From Paramecium tetraurelia (taxonomy: Eukaryota; Ciliophora; Oligohymenophorea; Peniculida; Parameciidae), in contig NW_001799002.1 in NCBI RefSeq assembly GCF_000165425.1, positions 129,699 to 193,698 on the forward strand: a stretch of 64,000 nucleotides of DNA, in the 5' to 3' direction. Every line of letters starts with the position of its first letter. Position 1 is the first letter of the stretch. Below, piece by piece: positions 13,911 through 25,885 of the stretch. The translations under genes and the position numbers were made by a program. The notes beneath the pieces were generated by a model. That model was not told where the DNA came from. It worked only from the letters and a program-made list of their open reading frames with translations, and made no database searches.

Positions 13911-15927
13911 TCATTGTACGCTAAGTCCGACACTGGTTTTAAATACTTCATTTTCCAGAGCATCAACCACAGAAGGATGATAGAAACTTCTATATTCTGC
14001 AAACCATTCCCTAGCTACGTCTGGCTTGTCCTTGAACAAAGTACCATACATATTGACTAACCAAGATCTTGCTCCATGATTTCCCATGAAGTGCTTAATT
14101 ACTTCCATTCTGTCGTAGAACTTACCTCTTAGACAACCAATCAACCATCTGTATAGAAGTCTGGAATCCTTTAGATCTGACAATTGATATGTCTGATCCA
14201 TCAATTTGTAATTTTTATCAGTCATTTCCACATACTACTATAATTAATTCAATGTACTTTTGTTGCAATTTCATTCAAGAACTATTGTTTTTGATAATAG
14301 ATATAGTTCTTATAATCCTCAGCATTATCTGGTACCTTGTTACCCTTACTATCTAACCATGCTTTGGCTAAAGCCATTGCTTGGTCGTAGGCATCAGTGT
14401 GGAAATCCAATGTTCTTGGAGGTTTTCCTGGTACATACACCCACTCTTTGTAGACTGTTTTTATTTCTTTGATGGATGCATGATCCTTGCCCAAATTTGT
14501 GGATATCCAGGACAATAAATATCTGTAGAAGACATCTTCATCAATTGATTGCCACTTGAATTGGATGATGTACTATTGTAACATTTTTTGGAAGTTTTGT
14601 TTTCCAAGTTGTTATTCTATATACAACAACAATTAATATCCCTTATTATATGGAACTTCCTACAATAGATAATATATCACTTACAGATTAACTGTCATCT
14701 GGATTCTCTCCTGAAGTGTTTGGATGTAATGATGAATAGGAATGATCCATTCCATATCTGGCCATCTATTAAAACATTGTATCATTGGATAAGAATGAAT
14801 ACATCTTTGAGTAGTCTTCTCCGTTGTATTATTCAAGGATCTTTCTTTCTAAGAATGTACAGAATCCCTCGTTAATCCACATGTTAGCCCAATCTGAACA
14901 AGTGACTGTGTTTCCAACCCAAGAATGACCAATTTCATGAATGGCAACGCCAACTCCTGATTTGTCTCCTACAATAATTGTTGGACTGGCAAAAGTGAGA
15001 AGTGGATGTTCCATACCTCCTAGTGGGAATGATGGTGGCAATATGACTATCTTATAATCTCCCCATTCATATGGGCCAATGTAATTTGCTAGAGCATCAA
15101 CATAGTCTTATAAGAATTCCAATTCCTTGGCTACTTTATCTATGCTGGTTGGCTCAGTTATAACATATGAACGACTAGTTTGTTGATTACCCACTTTTCT
15201 TTATTCCAAGTTACCAGCCACAATTGCCAAAAGGTAACTTGGGATTTTGATATCTAATGAGATATGATATTCTGTTAAGGATTCAGAGTATGAATTCATT
15301 CTTTTGAATGGTCTTCCGTCCAAGAGATTTCCTGTCATGTAAACCTTGATTCTAGGATCTTTCACCAATATCAATGCACTGAAGTACTGTTTGATACTGG
15401 GAGTGTCTTATAATGGAATCATGGATCTGCAATTGTTGTCTTGGCAATATGAATACAAATATGGTAGGACTAAATAATAAGGAATACTTACCTTTGGATT
15501 CAGTTTGTTCTTTAGTCATGAAACTTAGAGCTCTGGCTTTATCGGTTACTCCATATTTGATTCTCAATTTAACTTGATCACCATTATTGTAAGATTTTGG
15601 AAGGTAGATCTTCAATCGATCCCCTTGTTTCAGGGATTGTTCTCCCATGTTTTCCACTTCATGTTTAAGGACTGTTCCAGTGGCTTGATCATAAGCAATC
15701 ATAATATCTAATTAATAGATATCAAGATGGATTTCCTTGATGTTGTTTTTGATGACATTGAAATGATATTCTGCTGTGCCATTGATTATCTTCTAATTTA
15801 AATCCAATAACCATTCAATATGGAGTTTGTGGATCTAAATCTCATGATAATTACTGAAAGTGTTCACATCTCGATTCAAAGCCTTTATGACATCAATTAT
15901 GATGACAAATAATATTATATTAAACAT
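13911..15927 (-). CDS. M1 family aminopeptidase, leukotriene A4 hydrolase-like, with signal peptide
   Basis: 648 residues after removing three introns (15470-15491, 22 nt; 14660-14684, 25 nt; 14235-14257, 23 nt). The zinc site is clear: 'HEIGHSWVGN' followed by 'WINEGFCTFLERKI', i.e. HExxH-x18-E. The substrate motif upstream reads GGMEH where M1 enzymes normally have GGMEN. The C-terminal helical domain ('LLYRWLIGCLRGKF', 'FMGNHGARSWLVN') fits LTA4H rather than long M1 aminopeptidases, and the length is close to LTA4H (about 610) plus a leader. The start ATG at 15927 gives 'MFNIILFVIIIDVIKA', a likely signal peptide, which is unusual because LTA4H is cytosolic. Expected activity is removal of N-terminal residues from peptides; epoxide hydrolase activity is not predictable. 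Confidence 0.92.
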
Positions 15928-16398
15928 TAAATTAATTATTAAAATATATTTTATTCACTTTATTTTTCAATACTTATTTTTCATTCATGATTCAGTTACA
16001 TAAGTCATAATTGACCTGATTGTAATAATAAAATTTATAATTACACAATTGAATATTCAAACATCCTGTTAAATTTAGAGCCATTCACAAGAGAAATGAT
16101 TTGTCATGTGAATTCTATTTTCCACAGCATTCACCATACTTTCTGTATCAGAGTTATCAGATGAGAGAAAGAAAAGGAAGAGACACAATTTTCAGATGTC
16201 AGCCAATTGTAAATCTCGTATTTTTAAAATCAATTGAATTTGTTTGTGGAATTTGGAAATGCAGAAGAATTTACCAAGAAATTGGTTGAATTATTGAGAT
16301 TTTAATAGGTATCTGCTCTTCAGGAGGACAATTCTTATATATAAGCATTTGCTGCAAAATAAATAAATTCATTAATTTGTTGTTTGTTAATTTAACGA
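15928..16398. other. spacer with possible 5' exons of the phosphatase gene
   Basis: The phosphatase frame stays open upstream of its chosen start, back to about 16165. It reads like protein ('FVEFGNAEEFTKKLVELL' at about 16235-16295), resembling the end of a PH-like domain. An ATG at 16098 ('MICHVNSIFH') could be joined to it by a 21-nt GTATCAG...ATGAG intron. It could be an N-terminal domain of the phosphatase or a separate small gene whose stop I cannot find. Confidence 0.4.
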
Positions 16399-17513
16399 AT
16401 GTCTAAGTGGTTAGATTTGAGCCTAACTTGTACCCAATTAAACTTCAACCAGAGTGTTGCCAACACGTACAGCAATCGTATGATTCTACAATATTAACTA
16501 ATAGGTAGTCCCATGAATCTGATTGTTGATCTTTACAAGAATTCTCGCTTTGGACAATTGTATTTAGGAAACATCAATGCAGCCAATGATATTAAATATT
16601 TAAGAGAACATTCTATCAATGCCATTGTGGCTGTAATTGATACAAGTGAAATCAAAGTTGATCCATCAATGACTAGATTGGTATCAAAATGTTATCATTT
16701 TTAGTGGATCATGGCTGAAGATGCAGAGAATTTCGATCTCTATCGTTACTTTGATGAATGTGCTAACTTTATCAGAGATCACATTAAGAATACCAATGTG
16801 TTTGTACATTGTTATGCAGGCATTTCTAGATCAGCTTCAATTGTTATAGCGTATATGATCAAGCATCTAGGCTACTCTCTCAAAGAGGCACTCAAGAAAG
16901 TCAAAGGGGCAAGATCAATTGTTGAACCCAATTCGGGTATTAATCACTATATTATAATATAGGTTTTATGAAACAATTATAAGACTATGAATACAAACAC
17001 AATCTCAATTCCCATCAAGGAACAAGAAATGGATCCTCGTTTCATTCTAACCCTAGAGGATCAGTTACATCTGCTAGCAAAGGATCCTTGCACAGTGCAA
17101 AACCATCTTTTTTGGATAGAATGTCCTCTGGTTAGAAGGATCTAAGAAGAGAAGCTGAAAGTCCTTCAGTAAGCCAATTTTATGTGAATGGGAGTGCGAA
17201 ATAGATTAATAATAATAATAATAATAATAACAATAATAATAATTTGAAAAGTTTTTTTAAACAAGGAAGTGTAGGAAGTCTATTGAAATAGACTAACAAT
17301 GAAGACTTCTTCAGGAGGTATTAGAAATAAAAGAATGTTGAAAATATTTGGAATCAAGGAATGAGTAGTCATCATAAATCAGCTATTGAAATTAAATCAG
17401 ATAAAATTGAATAAGTGAAATTGACTCTTTAAACCTTTGGTGTCAAGAATGTGTTTAGTGGGTCAAATAGTAATGGGCTACATTTTCATCATAAAGGATT
17501 ATCTTAGGGATGA
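16399..17513 (+). CDS. dual-specificity protein phosphatase
   Basis: 362 residues from ATG 16399; an in-frame ATG at 16513 would give 325. The DSP domain starts at 'FGQLYLGNINAANDI' and holds the catalytic loop 'VHCYAGISRSASIVIAYM' (HCxxGxSRS; the Cys is nucleophile, the Arg binds phosphate). A 26-nt intron (16937-16962) is removed so that 'EPNSGFMKQLQDYE', the usual end of a DUSP domain, is restored. The tail is Ser/Lys/His-rich with a poly-Asn run encoded by an AAT repeat. The family dephosphorylates phospho-Ser/Thr and phospho-Tyr, often on MAP kinases, but no kinase-interaction motif is recognisable. The frame remains open upstream, so the true start may be further 5'. Confidence 0.88.
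17208..17243. repeat. AAT trinucleotide microsatellite
   Basis: A run of AAT/AAC triplets, in frame, giving a poly-Asn stretch in the phosphatase tail. Confidence 0.95.
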
Positions 17514-17842
17514 TTTCAAATATATGATTTTTAATTACTATATAAGATTATCTATTTTTAATTAATATAATAATATTAAATAAATCTTAAAAGCATTTAA
17601 TCGATAAAATTAATAACTTCTTTTGTTGTTTTATAAATTAGTATTGATGATTTGTGACACACATACTAAATGATGCGAGATAGACATTTCGTGTTTCTTT
17701 CACAATTTTCTGATATTTTATAGACATTCATACATAAGTTTGATGACAATCATTTAGAATTATTCTTAATACATATTGATTAGGGAACAAAGGAACAAGT
17801 TATATTATTATAAATATATTATGGTATATATAAATAAATAGA
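17514..17842. other. tail-to-tail spacer
   Basis: About 330 bp of AT-rich sequence between the 3' ends of the phosphatase and the small minus-strand gene. It must carry both 3' ends; nothing else is seen. Confidence 0.6.
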
Positions 17843-18265
17843 TCAATTATATTTAGTTAAGGATTGAGTGCATCCGAGTCGAGATGTATATCCTAACTCA
17901 GTGAATTTGTCATTGAGCAAGTCCAAGTTGCTGAAGATACTTTCAAATTGAATCCATAATTCTTAATTTTTAGTGATTTGCTCATTTAGTTTATATTGAA
18001 ATTTGTCATAAAAGGAAAAGAAGGTGTCAAGAAACTTTGAATTTCTTTGTGATTTCAGGAATTTATTGATTTTGTTTGCATCCTCTTTCAAATCATCAGG
18101 GATTTTAGTTGTAGATTTCAATTATGAAATTACTCGATTGATTTTGTTCCATATTTGAATGGCTTCTTCGATCTCCTTTGATTTGTTGTTTGCATCCATT
18201 CTGATTTTGATTAGTCTGATTAGAGGTTTAGGTTTTTTTGGTTGCTGAGAAGTACATACGCCCAT
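17843..18265 (-). CDS. small acylated helical protein, function unknown
   Basis: 140 residues, single exon, TGA at 17843-17845. It begins 'MGVCTSQQPKKPKP': Gly2 fits N-myristoylation and Cys4 fits palmitoylation, followed by a basic patch, so peripheral membrane attachment is likely (inference). The rest is predicted helical ('EEAIQIWNKINRVISQL', 'LDTFFSFYDKFQYKLNEQI'). I do not recognise the family. The start is fixed by the motif and by AT-rich sequence upstream. Confidence 0.75.
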
Positions 18266-18430
18266 TGATGATATAATAATTTTAATTAAATGAAAACAAA
18301 TGATTTTATCTTAATAACATTTATATTATGAAGTCTCCTTTATAGAATTCAAATTAATTATACGTACATATCAGACAAATATATTTATATATATAAAATA
18401 TATAAATTTAGTAACAAAATCAAAGCCAGA

Positions 18431-19432
18431 ATGGATAATCGCAGAAAACCACAATCCTATCATCGTTAGAGAACTGGAATCCTGATAACGAACAAACAAT
18501 AGACAAGAAAGAGGTCACCAAAAAAGACATACTCAAAAGCTATTCACCCGTTGAATTTGCACACTAAGGCCATGTCTTAAAAAAACTTAGATTTTGTGTC
18601 ATCAGAAAGGTATTCCTCAGACATATGGGTAGTTCAGAGTATTCACAAGAGGCTTTGATTGAAGACAATAAAAGCTGTTGCTGCTTCGATTGCAGCAAGC
18701 CCAATAAGAAAATGAAATGTCTATAAAAGAAATTCGTTTTGTTTCGAACGCAGATGTCAATAGTTAAGTAGCAGAGGTTGCACATAAGATTTTAAAATGC
18801 AGTTTATTGCATTCTCTACTTGATTAATAAGCGAAGGAAACAAAGATTGTTAGAAAAACAGAAGAAGATGTTTAGATACAAAACCAAAGTATTCTTCGAT
18901 GGCTCTCCTCTCTTGCCGCCACAATAACTATAACATTAAGTTAATGTGCATGATGAGAAACATCCAGTCAATATACATTCTCAATCTATTTAGGCTAAAA
19001 TTATTGATTAAAGACATAAATAAAGATAATCAGTAAGAGTATATTTGTAATAAAAATTACATGATAAGGGTAATCATAGCCATTAACTCCTTAGATTCGT
19101 AAATTACATTACCCAAGATCCACAAGTATAGTCAGAGTTCCTATTGCAATATTCAGCCACTGAGATTCCAAAAGACAGAAGACCAGAAGTCTCCTAGGTG
19201 TTCCACACAATTAAAGATATCCCATCACACAGAACACAGTCCTTGTGCAGTCTAAAATTCTCCTTACTTGAATCACTTGACCTCTAGAAACCCTATTGAG
19301 ACCTTCATTTAATCATCCTTCAGTAAAACACCCAGACCAGTAACCAAGAGCATTTAATCTGAATTACTTACTTAAAAACACTAATTTCATTAAAGAAAGA
19401 ATACAGCAACCACATTAAAAGGATTAGTTTGA
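18431..19432 (+). CDS. basic low-complexity protein with Cys cluster, unknown
   Basis: 317 residues after two canonical introns (18610-18632, 23 nt; 19070-19094, 25 nt), each of which moves the reading into an open frame. The N-terminus is very basic ('MDNRRKPQSYHRQRTG'). A short Cys cluster 'SCCCFDCSKP' and a Lys/Arg-rich helix follow. The C-terminal half is Ser/Thr/Pro/Gln-rich. No family is recognised. Start at the first ATG; TGA at 19430-19432. The frame choice rests on the two intron fits, and other frames are also fairly open here. Confidence 0.65.
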
Positions 19433-19523
19433 ATATAAGAAAATATTGTAATTTTATTTTGTTTAATGATTATTTTTACTCTATTCACTATTATATAATC
19501 ATAAATAGCACATTTATCATTAA

Positions 19524-20172
19524 ATGGAGATGGCATTAAATAGTAACTGCTTCTAATGATAGATGAAAATTAATTGGATTGCTAAACTATATAATTGCTA
19601 ATCTCTGAGGATTTGGATAGCAGATTCTCAATTTGGTAACAGAAGAATAAATCATACTGGAATCCCATTTGTAATGTGCAAAACAATCTATATAAAATGA
19701 TTTATCGGAATTAGAATAACTAAAAAAGAGATTCAATAATCATGACAGTCATGTCCTCATTAAACATATAATCCTATGGGCATAATCAAGAGCTAACATT
19801 TTGATCAAAGTTAAATTTGCCCATAGGATTGATGCTCCTGCTTACATTAGCGTTAAGAATCATCAAATTAAATATCTCAATGAAAAATTATCAATATATG
19901 CTGAGTCTGATTAGAATAACATCTTAACTTAATTCTATTTAGAAATTCCTCTCCTTAATCAAACTCAGTAGGCTGTAGAATGGTAAGTTGAAAGAGTAGG
20001 TACTATGGTGTTGAGTATAACTAAACTTGAATCCAAAATTGTGGTTGCATTTGAGTAAAAAAAAAATGACAAATTCTAAATTCTAAATTTGGTTGGACCT
20101 AAACAAGCAGCTATTATTCTCATTTTCATATTAGATCGGTTAAGACATGGAGGACTTTTCTAATTTACTTGA
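19524..20172 (+). CDS. p23/CS-domain protein (probable)
   Basis: Start 'MEMALN', a 20-nt intron (19543-19562) and a possible 44-nt intron (19671-19714) lead to a region resembling the CS/p23 fold: 'HIILWAQSRANILIKVKFAH', then 'YISVKNHQIKYLNEKLSIYA', then 'MVLSITKLESKIVVAFEQKK'. CS domains bind HSP90 or other partners. The 3' end is unsure. The CS frame stops at 20170-20172, but the +1 frame from 'MEDFSNLLDNQEEFF' (ATG at about 20149) is open to beyond 20340 and looks like an acidic p23 tail followed by a hydrophobic stretch, so another intron near 20090-20135 may exist. About 194 residues as annotated. Confidence 0.6.
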
Positions 20173-20482
20173 CAATTAAGAAGAGTTCTTTAAAAATAAG
20201 AAAAAGTAACAAAAAAAAATAGAATCTCAATAGCAGCAATAATAGCCATCCTTTAATAAGAAAAATTTATTTTTTTCATTCTTTTTAAGAATAAAATAGT
20301 GGCTTAGTAGATGGTTTGAAACTATAAATGTATATTTATGTAATCGCTTTACTAAATAATGTATTACCCTTTTTCATACAAGTATTACAAGTATTTCTTG
20401 TTTCATTTAGAAATTATTTATGGACCTTCTCATAAGAATTTTCAAATAGTAAATTTTACAAACGAATTAAATTTTGAATATT

Positions 20483-20761
20483 TCAGAATTAAAAAGGAAA
20501 AAACTGTTTTAAATAAGCTTAATTTATTTTGGTTTATTTCTTGGTTTATAATTAATTTTAGCAAATTATTAAGCTCTTGTCATCTAATCTATTATTTCTA
20601 CAATTTTTCATATTACATCGATCCAAGGTTAATACTCTATTAAAATTCTTGTTAAATTGCCTATTCATTGGGTATAATTCAAATTAGATATCATTTCCCT
20701 TCATTTCTGCCTTCAGACCTCGATGCAATTCAAAAGGATAATTTAAGTATTCATCTGTCAT
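20483..20761 (-). CDS. small hypothetical protein
   Basis: 92 codons from ATG 20761 to TGA 20483-20485, beginning 'MTDEYLNYPFELHRGLKAEM'. The first ~65 residues look like a normal protein, the rest is Gln/Lys-rich. A 28-nt GTAATATG...AATAG stretch inside could be an intron. It lies between the p23-like gene (tail to tail) and the SEL1-like gene (same strand). No family recognised. The opposite strand is also open here, so coding on this strand is judged by composition only. Confidence 0.4.
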
Positions 20762-20883
20762 ATCAGTTTTATTATAAAATGTCAGGATATTTCAATATTA
20801 ATTAATAATCAAATATAACAATTCTATTAAAGAACAGGAATTTATATAAAATAATGTATATTCAACATATATCTTTTTAATAA

Positions 20884-22722
20884 TCAATTTTTACTCTATG
20901 TAATTATCAATGATTAAGCTATTTCACTCTCACTATCAAAACGAGGACTTACAAATGCCAGTTATTCGTACTCTTTAGCCAATGCATCATTTTTTAATTG
21001 ACTTTAGTAAATCTGACTAATGCGATTGTAAGACTATTGTGATTTAGATTGCTTATAATAATCGATTGCATTAAGATATTTACCTTATTATTCATAATGC
21101 TATCCTAATTGAAAAAGAGCTTAATTTTATCCCATTTCAACAATCTAAGAATAAATTTAAACGTCCTTGTTGATTTCTGATAATTTATCAAGACATTTTT
21201 GATTATTTAACTTTGAACCCAATTGATAATAGGTTTGCTGAAGTAAAAGATTATTATTATTGCATAAACCCAAATAATAATAAGCTTCACTACTTTATTT
21301 TGTGACAGCGAGAAGTTGCAGATAGTCTTAAAACTTATTTAAAGAATTAGCATGCAAAGAGTCTTCATATAAATATTGATATAGTTCTTCCACACATCTT
21401 AAGTCTTGATTTAATGCTCCTTATAACAATAAAGACAATCCCTTTTCTTTTTCATGATCTTCCAAATAGTGCAATCCAAGGTAATAATAAGCAGGAGTGT
21501 ATTCCTTTTTGATAGCCTCATTTAAGTAATTGATGCTTTTCAGGCTGTCAGTTTCAATTATACCTAGATCACACATTCCTCTGCAAGTATGTTAGCCTTT
21601 AGTAGCATATTGTTTAGCCAATTATTAATTCTTTTGAAATAGGAATTCGTTATTTTACGAAACTCCTTAATAATATAAAATGGCCAAGTCAAGGCATGCT
21701 TCAATGTGACCTTGATCAGCTGCTTGTTTAATATACTAGATTCCTTTTTGGATTTTTTTTTTGTTTATTAATTCTATTTTACCATATTAAAAGACTGATT
21801 GTAAATTATTAGATTTGATGTTAGATTTATAAATTTATCTGGCTTATTTGATGTTTTAGGCTACCAACTTACCTTATTAATATAATTGAGCTAAAGCATT
21901 TTTGGAATCTGCAGTACCAATTTAGATATACATTTGAATTCCTTCTTATATGTCCTACATACAGTTGAGACCATAAGTCAATTCATGAGCTTGTAGCAAT
22001 TAGTTTTAAGTCTTTAAATTGGAAATCTCCTCTTTTAATTTAGTAATCTATTTTTTCAATTCATCAATTTGTAACTGTTGTTATGGATTATCTTTATAAA
22101 TTTCCTTAATAACTTCCTTCTCCTTATAAATAACTTCCTGTTAATTTGGATTAGTTTGAATTGAGGCAACTTTATGCAGTTTTTTGTTTTTCTCTTGTTC
22201 TTTCTTCATATTTGTATAATTCAATTGCAATTCATCCAACATAGATTGGATCAGATTGAAATCTATATCTATTAGATTATATTTGGATTCTAACTGTTGA
22301 GCATATTCCCAAAAAGGAATATAGGTTATCAAATTATTGTACTTGGTAAGAAAGGTTTGCAGCTGAGTTTTGTGATTACAAAAAGTACTCAATAGTAGTT
22401 ATTAACCAGCATGTTATAATTCTAAAGCAGAGGTAAAAGTCTTCTTGCATTAAGTGTCAGCATATTTATTGATGTGAATATTGAATGCGCATTGTTTAGA
22501 GGAGATATCGTCCATTATCTTTTATAGTTTTTTTAGTTCTCTTTACATTTCAGTCTTCTATTATTAACTGAGATATGGCAGTGTATTTACACCAGCACTT
22601 AGTTTTTCGAACATTTTCTGACTTGATGCATCATTGATCTTTTTGTTAAAGTGATGGATGTCAGCCTCAACTTTTTTGATTTGTTTTTCTTTGCATTACT
22701 TGAGGTAATCAATTAAATTCAT
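20884..22722 (-). CDS. SEL1/TPR-like repeat protein with N-terminal coiled coil
   Basis: 612 residues, one exon, ATG 22722 to TGA 20884-20886. The first ~330 residues are helical and coiled coil ('DELKKQITKLKEEISNLKTQ'). The C-terminal half holds degenerate SEL1/TPR repeats of about 36 residues, e.g. 'EACLDLAILYYQGV', 'PAYYYLGLHYLEDHEKEKGL', 'SEAYYYLGLCNNNNL', 'ALFQLGQHYEQQGKYLNAI'. Such solenoids bind partner proteins. Large families of SEL1/TPR proteins are common in ciliates, so no specific role can be given. Confidence 0.82.
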
Positions 22723-22959
22723 GTTAAATTAATTTAATTATGTAGTTATTTTCATATGCAATTATTGTTCCATCCTCTATTTCAATTATCTATATGCTTA
22801 TGATGATTCGACGCTATTGTTACTTGAAATCGGACATAGTTGCTAATGAGATTAGATTAAATTGTTCTCTCAAGTTTCGCGTGTTTTTATTGATTTGTGA
22901 TATAGGTATACAATCACATATTAATAAACAGTCTAGGCATTTAAGGTACTCAATTTGGA

Positions 22960-24773
22960 ATGATTTTTCTATGCAAATATTGTGAGGAATATCAAGATTA
23001 CATTTTGATGGTACTCCTAATTACTATGATTACTTAATTGCTCTAAATATTCCTGATGGTACAAAAACAATGAAATTTAGATCTTTGAGTATAAGAAACG
23101 AGTTCCATTATATTTTGCTCATAAAATTTATTGGATAGCGAGTTGGATTGTGCTTCTTATTATAACCAGCTTGATCTTATATTATTATGGCTATTTAACC
23201 AACATGCCTTATCTAATTTTTGGTAGAATAATCTTTATATCAATTCTTTTGATTTACACTCTCTTTGTTAGAAAGTAAGACTTAGCAGAATTTGAAGATT
23301 TGGGATTTTTTAATAGCGAATTACCAGATGTCGACATTTCCTCATTGGAATAGAAACTGAGGATTTCAACTTTAAATAGTATGATTTTATGATAATTTTA
23401 AGATTTTCAAACTCAATTTTTTTCAGTGGAACTCTAAAAGATTTGGAACATTGTGGACAATGATATTGAAATTAAAATGAACATGTAATTAAGAATTTAT
23501 TAATTTAGTCATTTGATTGATTAAGAAAAGAGTATAAAATTGAAGAAGAGAGTCTCTCAATTATTTGAAATGCACCATCAATTAATCATAGAATGTTAAG
23601 CCTATTTTGAAATGCACAATAATGATTTACTCTAATTAGAATATTTGATTCGGTAGATCTCAGATAATACAGACTCGCAATTAATTAACTACATACAAAA
23701 ATACTTCAATGTTCTGATTAGCAAGGTTGATTTATTATCCAATACATTTTTGGACTTCATTGAATTTCCTTAGCAAGAAAGAGAATTGTTGAATGATATC
23801 AAATTATAACACCGACAACTTCATAAGTCATCTCTGATTAAGAAGCAATAAACCAGTCTCCCTTATAAGAAATGGGAATTGCACAAACCCTATATTCCCT
23901 ACATGAATGTGAAAATCAAGGAACATCAAACAATCAAGCAACATGGAGATTCCTACATCTAGTATTCAATAGTGATCACAATTAATTAAGAAACTCTAAT
24001 GTCATAGAAGAGATTTAGAGAGTTTCATGATTTGAATGAATAATTAAAATAATAAGGAATCAAGTACTCATCCTTATTCCCACAAAAGAGTATTGGAAAG
24101 CTAACTGAAGTGGATTTAGAGGAACGTCAAAAAGATTTAGAAATCTATTTAAAAGTATTATTAAACGACAGAAAGAACCATAGTTGTTTGCCATTATTCA
24201 AATTTGTAGGCTTATCTGCAAATTAAGATCCCTTTTTAAAGAAATAATATTCTCGTATGCAAAGAGATGTAGAGTAAGTATCTTAATCTACAGTCAAATT
24301 CTTATAATATGACGATGCTTAGGATCAAAATGGAGATAAATATTATAAATATCAATTTTAGATTATCAACCATAATATCTTTAATTAATATCACATCATT
24401 TCTAAAAGATACTCTTAATTTCATGAATTACACAGGATTTTAAAAAAGAGGTAAACTTATATATCTATTAAACTATAATAGGGTTCAATTCTTGCCTTTA
24501 TTACCATAAAAGTTAAGTGCATTGTAACAGAATATTAATCCAAATCAAAGAAGTGGACTGCTCCTCTAATATCTGAATGAATTGATAAAGAATCCATTAG
24601 TTTGTGAGAACCCTCACTTTAGATAATTTATTGATATCCCTTTTTTTGATTTTGAATCTGATGAAATAACCTTATCAGAAACAAAGAGCTAGTTTAATCA
24701 AATCTTTAGGTCATAAGGAAATGATTCAATAATTAAAAAGATAGATGATATGAAGATAAGATTATGGGATTGA
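22960..24773 (+). CDS. membrane protein with two PX (phosphoinositide-binding) domains
   Basis: 578 residues after three introns (23059-23080, 22 nt; 23379-23402, 24 nt; 24451-24481, 31 nt). The N-terminus has hydrophobic helices ('IYWIASWIVLLIITSLILYY' and 'YLIFGRIIFISILLIYTLFV'), then a helical linker with coiled coil, then PX1 ('QKRFREFHDLNEQLKQQGIK...LFPQKSIGKL', about residues 330-420) and PX2 ('SKRYSQFHELHRILKKR|VQFLPLLPQKLS', about 450-540), where the third intron splits PX2 exactly at the Pro-rich loop. PX domains bind PI3P and recruit proteins to endosomal membranes; membrane anchoring plus two PX domains suggests a tether or sorting role (inference). The start is uncertain: the frame is open upstream but lacks an earlier ATG. 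Confidence 0.85.
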
Positions 24774-25072
24774 ATGCTTATAAATTTATATCTTTTAAAG
24801 AATGAAGAATTTTAAAATACATTTATATTTTGCATAAAAGAATTACTATAACTTGTAAAATACAAATCTAGTTTGCTTTCTTTTTTCTATGGCCAATTTA
24901 AGTTGAAAATACCCATTTAGAAGGTAGAATTCTAGATTTAGATATACCAATCTTTTCAAGACTGATAGTATGATCATTATCCTCAAAATTTAGATAATTA
25001 TTTCTTAATAAAATCAAAGTCTTTAAAATGATATTATTTATATTAATGATTAAAACTCTAGCAAATTCTAAA
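24774..25072. other. spacer with possible minus-strand gene remnant
   Basis: About 300 bp between two plus-strand genes. On the minus strand the stretch 24860-25040 reads like protein ('LNFEDNDHTISLEKIGISKS') but has no ATG and no clear end. It may be a relic or chance. Confidence 0.3.
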
Positions 25073-25817
25073 ATGCCTTAAATAATTTCATAGCTCTTTC
25101 AAGAATGGTATTTATAATAGTTTGAAAAAAAAAACATTTCAACGAGATAATAAAGCATTATATGTCAAATCTTCAACATTAGGTAAACAGCTGATGACAT
25201 TTTTGAATTGTTGATTTCAGACTCGAAATGTATTTTCCCTGCCAAAATATACAAGTTTGTATTGCAATAATGCTGTGATAAAATTAATAAGAATGTGAAA
25301 AATGAATTAAAGATGCTGAGAGTAATTTCAATCAAAATATAAGGGAGCTTTAGTAGTATTGAATTAGATCGATTTCTTGAGAGTAAAGAAGGAATTCAGA
25401 TTTGAAATTTTGATATTGGACATGAATTATATTGATGGATTGGGAGGAGCAATTGTCAATGAAATATAATTGTAAACTAAGAGACCAGCCATTATTAAAT
25501 TAGAAGAGAGATCCTTGCCCCTCTATGAAGAATTCTCTAAAATTTTCGAAAAGATAATGGAGATCGAATCGAATCAATTACATGAACTGTCAATTAAAAA
25601 GAAAAATGAATAGAAACAAGCCTTATCAGAAGACGAGTAGATGAAGATAACAATAATTTAATAAGAAATGCCAAAGAGCCAATATCTGGTGTATGATGCA
25701 TCCCTCTACCCAGAGTAACATTTTTTGGAGAAACAATTCAAAGCTTAATTCAAGTTTGTGCCTTACATAAGTCTCAAACTCAGTTCAAGGGGAACGAAGA
25801 AAATAGAATAACAATGA
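25073..25817 (+). CDS. conserved-looking protein of unknown function
   Basis: 240 residues: ATG 25073 'MPQIISQLFQEWYLQQFEKK', a 22-nt intron (25322-25343, GTAATT...ATAAG) and TGA at 25815-25817. The first half is helical ('TADDIFELLISDSKCIFPAK'), the middle beta-rich ('KKEFRFEILILDMNYIDGLG'), the end a charged helix. A run of ten A's at about 25125-25134 lies in the coding part. No family recognised. It converges on UPF1 with a 68-bp gap. The frame is supported by the intron and the absence of TGA. Confidence 0.65.
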
Positions 25818-25885
25818 TGACTATTAATATAATATGATATATATGATGTAATTCGTTTCAACCCTCTGCACCAAATATTCATTGT

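Noticed and set aside
15352..15702. 116-codon ORF ending with 'CIDIGERS'
   Set aside because: Its start is internal to the aminopeptidase gene and its end reads through a 22-nt intron.
20359..20643. Hydrophobic plus-strand ORF of 94 codons
   Set aside because: The minus strand gives a more protein-like reading in the same place; AT-rich DNA makes Phe/Tyr/Ile-rich ORFs easily.
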